From positions 1 through 35,295 of the forward strand of contig NZ_JAJOHW010000058.1 of NCBI RefSeq assembly GCF_021129195.1: 35,295 nt of DNA, written 5' to 3'. Origin of the DNA: Chromobacterium aquaticum (GTDB lineage: Bacteria; Pseudomonadota; Gammaproteobacteria; Burkholderiales; Chromobacteriaceae). The translations under genes and the position numbers were made by a program. The notes beneath the pieces are model-generated. The model ran no database searches and had not been told where the DNA came from. It saw only the letters and a list, made by a program, of their open reading frames with translations. Below are positions 29,298 through 35,295 of the stretch, piece by piece; position 1 is the stretch's first letter, and each line of letters opens with the position of its first letter.

Positions 29298-29675
29298 ATG
29301 ATGAAGCTATTGAAGCAGCACAACGACGCGCTCAAGCGCGCCGCGCGCTTGATCATCGCCTACGAGGCGCGCATCGGAGCGATTGCCTTGGTGGATGATC
29401 ACCCGGCGTATCCGGCCAACACCGCGGCGATCAATCAGGAGATCAAGCAGGCGCTGGCGGAGTTTCGCCGTTGGCAGCAACGGCATGGCGATCAGGAATG
29501 CGCCCACGCCGCCATCCTGGCGATGTGGGCATCCGGCGCGTGGCGCAACCGCGATACCTGCGCGCGGCTGTGCTACCGGCAGGCGGGGTTCAGCAATATG
29601 GCGCTGGCGCGCCAGGCCTTGGTGGGCGCGCCGGAGCCGGGGAGCTGGGTGTCGAGCAAGGGCGCGCGGCGTTGA
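29298..29675 (+). CDS. Small hypothetical protein, 125 aa
   Basis: The ATG at 29298 is chosen because GGAGGG lies 7-8 nt upstream; an ATG at 29283 would add five residues without a site. The protein is basic and helical, beginning MMKLLKQHNDALKRAARLI, with an Arg/Gln-rich centre (FRRWQQRHGDQECAHAAI) and a basic C-terminal tail. No signal peptide or membrane helix is seen. It is probably co-transcribed with the gene at 28918. I do not recognise a family. Confidence 0.65.
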   Translation: MMKLLKQHNDALKRAARLIIAYEARIGAIALVDDHPAYPANTAAINQEIKQALAEFRRWQQRHGDQECAHAAILAMWASGAWRNRDTCARLCYRQAGFSNMALARQALVGAPEPGSWVSSKGARR

Positions 29676-29685
29676 AAACCGGCGG

Positions 29686-30780
29686 CTAGCCTTCCGCCAG
29701 CGCCGCCATCACCTTGGCCGACAAGGCCTGCGGCTGGGCGGTGACGCGCAGCAGGTGGCGCACCGCCGGGTGCGGCGGCCGGTGCACGGCGATGCCGTCG
29801 GACAGCAGTTGCCGGTGGATGGCCTCGCTGCTGGCGGCGTCGCGGTAGGCGATGCAGACGAAGTTGGTGTGCGAGGGCTTCACCACCAGGTCGCGCGCGC
29901 GCAGCGCGTCGGCCAGCTTGTCGCGCAGGTGGATGGTGGCGGCGATCAACTGCCGCGAGTAGTCCGGATCGTCCATCACCGTCTGCGCCGCCAGCTGGGC
30001 GAAGCTGGACAGCGCGAATTGCGGGCGGATCTGGTCCGCCTTGGCGACGATGTCCGGCGGCGCGATGGCGTAGCCCACGCGCAGGCCGGCCAGCGCATAG
30101 GCCTTGGACAGCGTGCGCAGCCTCAGGGTGTTGGGCAGCGCGCCGCGCGGCGGCGCGTCTTGCGCGTCCACGCAGAAATCGACATAGGCCTCGTCCAGGA
30201 TCAGCAAGGTGGTGGAGGGCAGCATTTCGCGCAGCGACAGCAGCTCGTCCGCGCCCCAGTAATGACCGGTGGGATTGTCCGGATTGGCCAGGTAGAGCAC
30301 GGCGGCGCGTTCGGCGCGCGCCACTTCGGCCAGGCGCGGCAGATCGGTTTGCAGCCGGTCGCCCTGCTGCTGATAGGGCACTTCCAGGATGCGCGCGCCC
30401 ACGCCTTCGGCGAAGTAGCGGAAGGTGGGGTAGGTGCCGGCGGTGCAGACCACGGCGTCGCCGACATTACAGGACAGGCGCAGCGCCAGCAGGATCAGGC
30501 TGTCGGCGCCGGTGTCGAACAGCACTTGGCCGGCGTCCACGCCATTGTGGGCCGCCGCGCGCTGGCGCAGGCCGTGGGCGTAGGGGTCGGGATAGAGCCT
30601 GGCCAGTTCGGCCATCGCTTCGCCAAACTGCGCCGCCAGCGGCGAGGCCGGTTTGGCCATGCTTTCGTTGGAGCCGATGCGCGCGCCGATGCGATGCCCC
30701 AATGCCGCTTCCAGTTTGGCGATGCCGGGGAAGGGATTGATGATGGTGTGGTGTTCCAGGTGGCGGGCGAAGTGGGGCAT
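29686..30780 (-). CDS. HisC-family PLP aminotransferase
   Basis: The ATG at 30780 has AAGGAG 7 nt upstream and gives 364 residues of fold type I class-II aminotransferase. Visible landmarks are IGSNESM near the N-terminus, DTGADSLILLALR, the ANPDNPTGHYWG motif, the aspartate/tyrosine DEAYVDF, the Schiff-base lysine in RTLSKAYALAGLRVGY and the carboxylate-binding arginine in HLLRVTAQ. It is closest to histidinol-phosphate aminotransferases, but threonine-phosphate decarboxylase (CobD) and other aromatic-amino-acid-using members look alike. No his or cob genes are nearby, so a stand-alone HisC2/aromatic role is possible. The 30781-31007 gap upstream holds only its promoter region, a short CTTGC/GCAAG palindrome and the end of lptM. 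Confidence 0.9.
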   Translation of the reverse strand: MPHFARHLEHHTIINPFPGIAKLEAALGHRIGARIGSNESMAKPASPLAAQFGEAMAELARLYPDPYAHGLRQRAAAHNGVDAGQVLFDTGADSLILLALRLSCNVGDAVVCTAGTYPTFRYFAEGVGARILEVPYQQQGDRLQTDLPRLAEVARAERAAVLYLANPDNPTGHYWGADELLSLREMLPSTTLLILDEAYVDFCVDAQDAPPRGALPNTLRLRTLSKAYALAGLRVGYAIAPPDIVAKADQIRPQFALSSFAQLAAQTVMDDPDYSRQLIAATIHLRDKLADALRARDLVVKPSHTNFVCIAYRDAASSEAIHRQLLSDGIAVHRPPHPAVRHLLRVTAQPQALSAKVMAALAEG

Positions 30781-31007
30781 CGGTAACTCCTTGTCTGCTA
30801 TAGGTGCGGCCGGCACGGTATTCGCCGGTTCAGCCGCTGTGACTCCAAACGAGTGTAAAGGATTCAAACGCCGCGCAGAAAACCGCGCGGGAATAAGGTT
30901 ATGCTTAAAGCATTTTATGTGCCAGCCTTGCTTGCAAGGCCGGCCAGAGCCGCTTGGGGCGGGTTCAATATCTTATCGCCGGCGCGCGGCGGATCGTAAG
31001 CCGGCGC

Positions 31008-31190
31008 TTAGCGAGCGGCGGAGGCGGCCTGCTTGCCGGCGGCCGGCGCCGACGCGTCCGATTTGACCGGCGCTTGGACCGCGGGTTTGGCCGCCGGCGC
31101 GGCGGCGGGCTTGGGCAGATAGAGCGGGCCTTTGAAGCCGCAGGCGGTCAGGAGCAGGGTCAGGCTTGCACAAGCCAGCAGGGTGCGCAT
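31008..31190 (-). CDS. lptM: LptM (YifL-like) small lipoprotein
   Basis: The 60-residue product begins MRTLLACASLTLLLTACGFK with a lipobox (LTAC, lipidated cysteine) followed immediately by GFKGPLYLPK, which is the invariant LptM motif. LptM binds LptD and helps its oxidative maturation in the outer membrane. The remaining half is low-complexity Ala/Pro/Lys and would be disordered. The gene is divergent from cyaY, a common arrangement in beta- and gammaproteobacteria. An upstream TTG at 31205 would add five residues; the ATG at 31190 is preferred because it gives a compact signal peptide. Confidence 0.92.
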   Translation of the reverse strand: MRTLLACASLTLLLTACGFKGPLYLPKPAAAPAAKPAVQAPVKSDASAPAAGKQAASAAR

Positions 31191-31292
31191 ACGGATGGAT
31201 TCCAATGTGGCAAAATCTCGATACTAGCAAAGCCGGCACGCATCGTGTGACTCCGGCGCGTCGAGCCCACCCCTAAATTTAGGAATAGCGCA

Positions 31293-31610
31293 ATGAACGA
31301 ATCCGAATTCCTGCAACAGACCGACGCCATTTTCGCGTGCATCGAAACCGCGATCGACGATAACGATCTCGATGTGGACTACCTGATTTCGGGCAATGTA
31401 CTGGACCTCGAGTTCAGCGACGGCGCCAAGATCATCATCAACCGTCATACCGCCAATCAGGAGTTGTGGATCGCGGCCAAGAGCGGCGGCTACCATTTCG
31501 CCTTCCAGAACGGCCAGTGGATCGCCGCGCGTGACGGCGCCGAATTCTTCGCCACGCTCAGCGCCGCCATTGCCGCCGCCTGCGGTGAAACCATAGGCTT
31601 TGGCGAGTGA
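31293..31610 (+). CDS. cyaY: CyaY (frataxin)
   Basis: This 105-residue bacterial frataxin has an acidic first helix (ESEFLQQTDAIFACIETAIDDND), then DVDYLISGNVLDLEFSDGAKIIINRHTANQELWIAAKSGGYHF, the conserved strand region, and a final helix. It binds iron and modulates IscS during iron-sulfur cluster assembly. Length is normal. It overlaps the start of the YqaA-like gene by 4 nt (GTGA). Confidence 0.95.
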   Translation: MNESEFLQQTDAIFACIETAIDDNDLDVDYLISGNVLDLEFSDGAKIIINRHTANQELWIAAKSGGYHFAFQNGQWIAARDGAEFFATLSAAIAAACGETIGFGE

Positions 31611-32023
31611 GCCATCTGGTCTGGCTGGGCTTGGGCGGGCTGGCGGTGTCGGCCTTCACCTCGGCCACCATCCTGCCGGGCAATTCCGAACTGGCGCTGT
31701 CCGCCTTTCTGTACAAATGGCCGGAGTGGTTGTGGCCGGCCTTGCTGGTGGCCACGGTGGCCAATACCGCCGGCAGCATCACCAGCTTGTGGCTGGGGCG
31801 GCTGGCGCCGCGCAAGGAGTTGCCGCCGCGGCTGGCCGGCTGGTTTCAGCGTTTCGGCCCGGCGGTGCTGGTCTTGTCCTGGCTGCCGGTGATAGGCGAC
31901 GCCATTCCCTTGGCCGCCGGCTGGCTGCGTCTGCCGTGGTGGTCCAGCATTCTGTGGCTGACGCTGGGCAAGGCGGCGCGTTATCTGGCCTTGGCCTGGG
32001 GCGTGTTGCTGTTGTCGAGTTGA
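31607..32023 (+). CDS. YqaA-like DedA/SNARE-associated membrane protein
   Basis: The GTG at 31607 overlaps the cyaY stop. The 138-residue protein has about four hydrophobic segments with the motif ILPGNSELALSAFL at the entrance and LPVIGDAIPLAAGWLRLPW near the middle. These match the YqaA branch of the DedA (VTT) family, shorter than full DedA. Members are inner-membrane proteins implicated in lipid scrambling or export and membrane homeostasis. A bidirectional terminator follows at once. Confidence 0.88.
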   Translation: MSHLVWLGLGGLAVSAFTSATILPGNSELALSAFLYKWPEWLWPALLVATVANTAGSITSLWLGRLAPRKELPPRLAGWFQRFGPAVLVLSWLPVIGDAIPLAAGWLRLPWWSSILWLTLGKAARYLALAWGVLLLSS

Positions 32024-32045
32024 ACCGGTAATGACAACGGAAATG

Positions 32046-32076
32046 AAAAAGGACATGCGCGAGCATGTCCTTTTTT
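32046..32076. terminator. Bidirectional terminator (yqaA-like gene / hemY)
   Basis: AAAAAGGACATGC, loop GCGA, GCATGTCCTTTTTT: a perfect stem with A-run and T-run on the two sides. It serves the + strand YqaA-like gene and the minus-strand hemY, whose stop is about 16 nt away. Confidence 0.9.
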
Positions 32077-32092
32077 GGTGAGCGGAGCGGAA

Positions 32093-33301
32093 TCAGCAGC
32101 CCTGTTTCAGCGCCAGCTCCAGGCTCTTGTTGTAATGCTGGGCCGCTTGCTCTTCCTTGCCGGTGGCTTCGAACAGCCGCGCCAGCTCGGCGTGGGCGCA
32201 CAGCGTCGGCGAGATCGAGGCGCTGGCTTCCAGATAGCTTTGCGCCTTGCCCCACAGTTGCTGGCATAGCGCCAGCCGGCCCAGCGCCATCAGCAGCCAG
32301 TGGTCGCGCGGGCGTTTCTTCAGCCAGTTTTCCGCGGTTTTCAGCAGTTCCAGGCGCTTGTCCTCGCTCAGGTGCTCGGCCAGCTTGCCCAGCTCGCGCG
32401 ACAGTTCCGGGGTGTCGTGGTCGTCGTTGGCCAGCGCGCCGGCCAGCAGGGTGGCGGCGTAGTCGTAGTCTTGCAGCACGATCAGCCGCGCCACCACTTG
32501 GTCCACCAGCTGCGGGTTGCTGCGCTCGGCTTCCGGGATGCGGCGCAGCCAGTCGCGGATTTCCTGGCCGCCCAGCAGGGTGACCAGTTGTTGCTGGTAG
32601 GCGGCCAGACGGTAGCGGCGCGCCTGTTCCGGCTCCAGCGCGTCGGCCTTGAGCAGTTTTTCGGTCAGCGCCAGCACCGCTTCCGGCTGTTTCTGCAGCA
32701 GGCGCACTTTCAGTTCCAGCCGCAGCGCGTTGGTCAGATTGGGCGACAGCGCGCGCACGCGTTCGATGGCGGCCAGCGCGCCCAGCGGGTCCTTGGCTTC
32801 CAGTTTCAGCTCGGCGTCCAGCATGTGGCGCGCCAGTTGCAGCCGCGGCGGCATCGCTTCCAGCTGCGCCAGGTAGCCGTCGCGCTTTTCCAGGTCGCCG
32901 GCGGCGCCGGCGGAGCGGGCGGCGATCAAGAGCGCCAGCGCCTTGTTTTCCAGCGAGTATTCATTGTCCAGCGATTTGCTGGCTTCGCGCTCGGCTTTCT
33001 GGAAGCGGCCCTCGAAGTAGGAGATGCCGGCTTCGCGCAGCGCATGGCGCGCGGCCTTGAGCTTTTTCTGGCGCTGGAAGCGGCGCACTTCCTCGGGCAG
33101 GTTGGCGGCCACCGCCACCATGCGCAGCACCAGGTGCACCACGAAGATCAGCACGATCACCGATACGATCAGCAGATTGAACGACACTTCCATCCGGTAC
33201 GGCGGCAGGAACAGGATGGCGTAGCCGGTGTTGACGGTGGCGGCCAGGCCGACCAGCACCGCGAGGGCAAACAGCCCGGTAATCCACAAGGCGAATTTCA
33301 C
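32093..33301 (-). CDS. hemY: HemY, TPR-containing haem-pathway protein
   Basis: This 402-residue protein has two N-terminal membrane helices (ITGLFALAVLVGLAATV and LLIVSVIVLIFVVHLVL), then a HemY N-domain and TPR-like helical repeats (EREASKSLDNEYSLENKALALLIAARSAG, LELKVRLLQKQPEAVLALTEKLL and so on). HemY co-occurs with hemCDX; its biochemical role is not settled, and it may be a scaffold for late haem steps in proteobacteria. It starts 3 nt after the hemX stop, so it is co-transcribed. The name must not be confused with Bacillus HemY (coproporphyrinogen oxidase). Confidence 0.95.
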   Translation of the reverse strand: MKFALWITGLFALAVLVGLAATVNTGYAILFLPPYRMEVSFNLLIVSVIVLIFVVHLVLRMVAVAANLPEEVRRFQRQKKLKAARHALREAGISYFEGRFQKAEREASKSLDNEYSLENKALALLIAARSAGAAGDLEKRDGYLAQLEAMPPRLQLARHMLDAELKLEAKDPLGALAAIERVRALSPNLTNALRLELKVRLLQKQPEAVLALTEKLLKADALEPEQARRYRLAAYQQQLVTLLGGQEIRDWLRRIPEAERSNPQLVDQVVARLIVLQDYDYAATLLAGALANDDHDTPELSRELGKLAEHLSEDKRLELLKTAENWLKKRPRDHWLLMALGRLALCQQLWGKAQSYLEASASISPTLCAHAELARLFEATGKEEQAAQHYNKSLELALKQGC

Positions 33302-33304
33302 GGT

Positions 33305-34333
33305 TTATTCTCCTGCCGCGCCTTGGGCGTCGCGCACGGCCTTCAGGCTGGCGTTCATGTCCGGCAGGGTCACGTCCAGCGGCGCGCTTTCCAGCTCGCC
33401 CAGCGTGCCCAGCCATTGGGTGACCGGCGGCGCGTCGCGGTCGAAGTAGCGCTGCACATAGCTGCGCGCGGCGACGATGTCGGCGCTGAAGGTCTTGCCG
33501 TCGCGCTGGATCAGCGCCAGGCGCGCGTCCAGCAGGCGCATCTTCAGGTTTTCACGCAGGAAGAAGGCTTGCTCCGGCGACAGCAGCAGCGCTTCCGGCT
33601 TGTCCATGCGGCGGATGTGGATCAGTTCGCCCAGGCTCTTGCTGACATCGGCCAGCAGCCGTTCCCACAGCGGCGCGCTGGCCGGCGTGGCGGCCTTGGT
33701 CTGCGTTTTCTGGTCGGCCAGGCGGTGAGCGTCCACCGCCAGCGGCAGGCTGTCGGCGGACAGCATCAGCCGGTCCAGCTTGACGGTGAGGCCCACGCTG
33801 TCCAGATAGGGCAGGGCCTTGAGTTTTTCCAGATCGGTGGCCACCGATTTTTTCACCGCGATCAGCTGCGGGCGGTCGAATTTGGCCAGGCGCGCGTCCA
33901 CCATTTCCAGCGCGGACACGGCGGCCGGCACATTGCCGGCCAATTGCAGTTGCTGGCTGGCGATGGCCAGGGTGTGCTCGACCTCGGACAGCAGCCAGTC
34001 GGTGCGGTTCTTGGTCAGTTCCTGGTACATGCCGTTCAGCGTCGCGTACTGGCCGGCGGATTCGTTGACGCGGGCTTCCATCAGCGCCAGGCGGCCTTCG
34101 GTGGCGCGGTTGGCGCTGATGGCCTGTTCGGTCATCGCGCGCAGTTCCTTGGCGGACCCGCTGCCTTCGGCCAGCCGGCGCGCCAGTTCCTGGCGGGCGG
34201 CGGTCAGCTCTTGCTGCGAGCTGTAGTACTGCCAGCCGGACACGCCCAGCGCGGCAATGGCGATCAACAAGGCCGGACTCAGCGACTTCTTGGACTCGGG
34301 TTTGGCGGTTTCGGTGATCTGGGATTCGCTCAT
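33305..34333 (-). CDS. hemX: HemX
   Basis: The product (342 residues) begins MSESQITETAKPESKKS, a short cytoplasmic tail, then one membrane helix (LSPALLIAIAALGVSGWQYY) and a long periplasmic part that opens with a coiled-coil (QELTAARQELARRLAEGSGS). It is often annotated uroporphyrinogen-III C-methyltransferase, but it lacks the methyltransferase domain; HemX is a membrane-associated protein of the hem operon. The ATG at 34333 overlaps the hemD stop by 4 nt, which selects it over an ATG at 34351. Confidence 0.93.
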   Translation of the reverse strand: MSESQITETAKPESKKSLSPALLIAIAALGVSGWQYYSSQQELTAARQELARRLAEGSGSAKELRAMTEQAISANRATEGRLALMEARVNESAGQYATLNGMYQELTKNRTDWLLSEVEHTLAIASQQLQLAGNVPAAVSALEMVDARLAKFDRPQLIAVKKSVATDLEKLKALPYLDSVGLTVKLDRLMLSADSLPLAVDAHRLADQKTQTKAATPASAPLWERLLADVSKSLGELIHIRRMDKPEALLLSPEQAFFLRENLKMRLLDARLALIQRDGKTFSADIVAARSYVQRYFDRDAPPVTQWLGTLGELESAPLDVTLPDMNASLKAVRDAQGAAGE

Positions 34334-35061
34334 GGGTGACGACAGAACCATTCTTTAAGGCCGGCGACCAGCGCGCTGTCTTCGGCCCGGGTTGTCATGA
34401 TGCGTGTCGCGCCTTGCGCGGCGAGCCGGTCGGCCACGCGCGCATGCGGCACGCAATATAGCAGGCATTGTAACGTCCTGATTCGGCTGGAGCCAGCGAG
34501 ACGGAACAATTGCTCTACGATTTCGCCGGATGTGACGATGATGGCGTCCGGCGGCGCGCGGTCGAAAGCCGGCCAATCCGGCGCGCCGTCGCGCCTTAGG
34601 TAGATCTCGGCGAAGTCCACCGCCGCGCCGCGCGCGCTCAGTTGTTGGGCCAGCAGCGGCCTGCCGCCGACGCCGCGCACGATCAGCACGCGCTGGCCGC
34701 GCATATCGGCCAGTTCCGGCAGCGCCAGCAGCGCTTCGCTGTCGCTGCCCTCGGCGGGGTGCAGCACCGTCCGGCCGCTGAGCGCGGCCAGTTTGGCGGC
34801 GCTGGCGCGGCCGACGCAGATCAGCCGCTTGGCGCCGAGGTCCAGCGCTTGCAGCGCCGGCCAGGCCTGATCTATGGCGCTGGGGCTGACGAAGACCAGG
34901 CAATCCGCCGCCGCCGCTTGTTGCGGCAGCGCCGCCAGCGCGTCCGGCCGCGTTTCGATCTCCATCAGCGGCAGATGGCCGGCGTCGAAGCCGGCGGCGG
35001 CGAGCAGGCGCAGCAACTCGGCGCTTTGCGCCTGCGGGCGGGCGACCAGGACGCGCGGCAT
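34330..35061 (-). CDS. hemD: Uroporphyrinogen-III synthase
   Basis: The 243-residue protein has the two-domain HemD pattern: N-terminal RVLVARPQAQSAELLRLL, the VFVSPSAIDQAWPAL hinge segment, VGRASAAKLAAL, VLIVRGVGGRPLLAQQLSARG, then IIVTSGEIVEQLFRL and the C-terminal repeat. It cyclises hydroxymethylbilane with D-ring inversion to uroporphyrinogen III. It lies 7 nt downstream of hemC and overlaps hemX. Confidence 0.95.
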   Translation of the reverse strand: MPRVLVARPQAQSAELLRLLAAAGFDAGHLPLMEIETRPDALAALPQQAAAADCLVFVSPSAIDQAWPALQALDLGAKRLICVGRASAAKLAALSGRTVLHPAEGSDSEALLALPELADMRGQRVLIVRGVGGRPLLAQQLSARGAAVDFAEIYLRRDGAPDWPAFDRAPPDAIIVTSGEIVEQLFRLAGSSRIRTLQCLLYCVPHARVADRLAAQGATRIMTTRAEDSALVAGLKEWFCRHP

Positions 35062-35068
35062 CGCGGTC

Positions 35069-35295
35069 TCAGCGCGGGTCGGCCAGCACCGCTTCGATCA
35101 GCGGGCCGGCGCCGTCGTCCAGCAGCTTCTTGGCCACGGCGCGGCCCAGCGCGTCGGCGTAGTCGGCCGGCGCGCTGGCGCTGGCGGTCAGCATCACCGA
35201 GCCGTCCGGGCTGGCGACGAAGCCGCCCAGCGCCAGCGTGCCCTCGTCCAGGGTGGCGAAGGCGCCCAGCGGCACTTGGCAGCTGCCGCCCAGTT
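35069..35295 (-). CDS. hemC: Hydroxymethylbilane synthase, C-terminal part
   Basis: The minus-strand frame is open to the window edge and covers about 75 C-terminal residues of porphobilinogen deaminase. It begins within LGGSCQVPLGAFATL, where the cysteine is the conserved dipyrromethane-cofactor attachment site, and ends LLDDGAGPLIEAVLADPR. The N-terminal three quarters lie beyond 35295. It is the first gene of the hemCDXY operon. Confidence 0.95.
   Translation of the reverse strand, partial: LGGSCQVPLGAFATLDEGTLALGGFVASPDGSVMLTASASAPADYADALGRAVAKKLLDDGAGPLIEAVLADPR

Overview
The window looks like chromosome of a Chromobacterium-type betaproteobacterium (Chromobacteriaceae). The grounds are high GC with GC-rich third codon positions, a hemC-hemD-hemX-hemY cluster, cyaY divergent from lptM, a LuxI/LuxR pair, and several short intergenic repeat families. 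Species is inferred; no rRNA or other marker gene is present.

Region 1 (1-1884) holds two small DUF606/YdcZ-type membrane proteins and a divergent LysR regulator. Region 2 (about 2100-16453) is the main accessory locus: eleven tightly packed + strand genes starting with a luxI homologue behind a lux-box-like promoter. The genes are a 3-dehydroquinate synthase II (AroB'/GriH) homologue, an extended SDR of the thioester/acyl reductase type, a condensation-domain-like acyltransferase, a membrane-anchored AMP-ligase, an outer-membrane barrel, a LolD/MacB-type ATPase, two FtsX-type permeases (one fused to a LolA-like domain), a DhnA-type aldolase (AroA'/GriI) homologue, and a benzoate-CoA-ligase-like enzyme. 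A luxR gene follows tail to tail. The aldolase and the DHQS-II homologue together are the signature of 3-amino-4-hydroxybenzoate (or archaeal-type dehydroquinate) synthesis. The locus therefore reads as a quorum-sensing-controlled pathway that makes, activates, acylates or reduces, and exports an aromatic, probably lipophilic, product.

Region 3 (17184-21001) starts from an AT-rich regulatory gap. It carries a haem-oxygenase-like diiron oxidase, a class II aldolase, a polytopic membrane protein and an HSL-type hydrolase, possibly tailoring genes of the same regulon. Region 4 (21002-27139) has an inverted repeat cluster, a Sel1-repeat protein, an unknown protein, YqiA, a quinone oxidoreductase, a VOC-EVE-WYL operon with one further small gene, and an MgtC-type protein behind a terminator-like leader.

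Region 5 (27140-29675) is unusual accessory DNA. It has a small, relatively AT-rich secreted protein gene, a palindromic repeat, and a tandem array of three roughly 360-nt units. Each unit folds into the same branched RNA, with compensatory base changes between copies, and the last copy abuts the start of a small unknown gene. This array is the best candidate here for an undescribed element. Region 6 (29686-35295) is ordinary: a HisC-family aminotransferase, lptM, cyaY, a YqaA-like membrane protein and the hemC(partial)-hemD-hemX-hemY operon.
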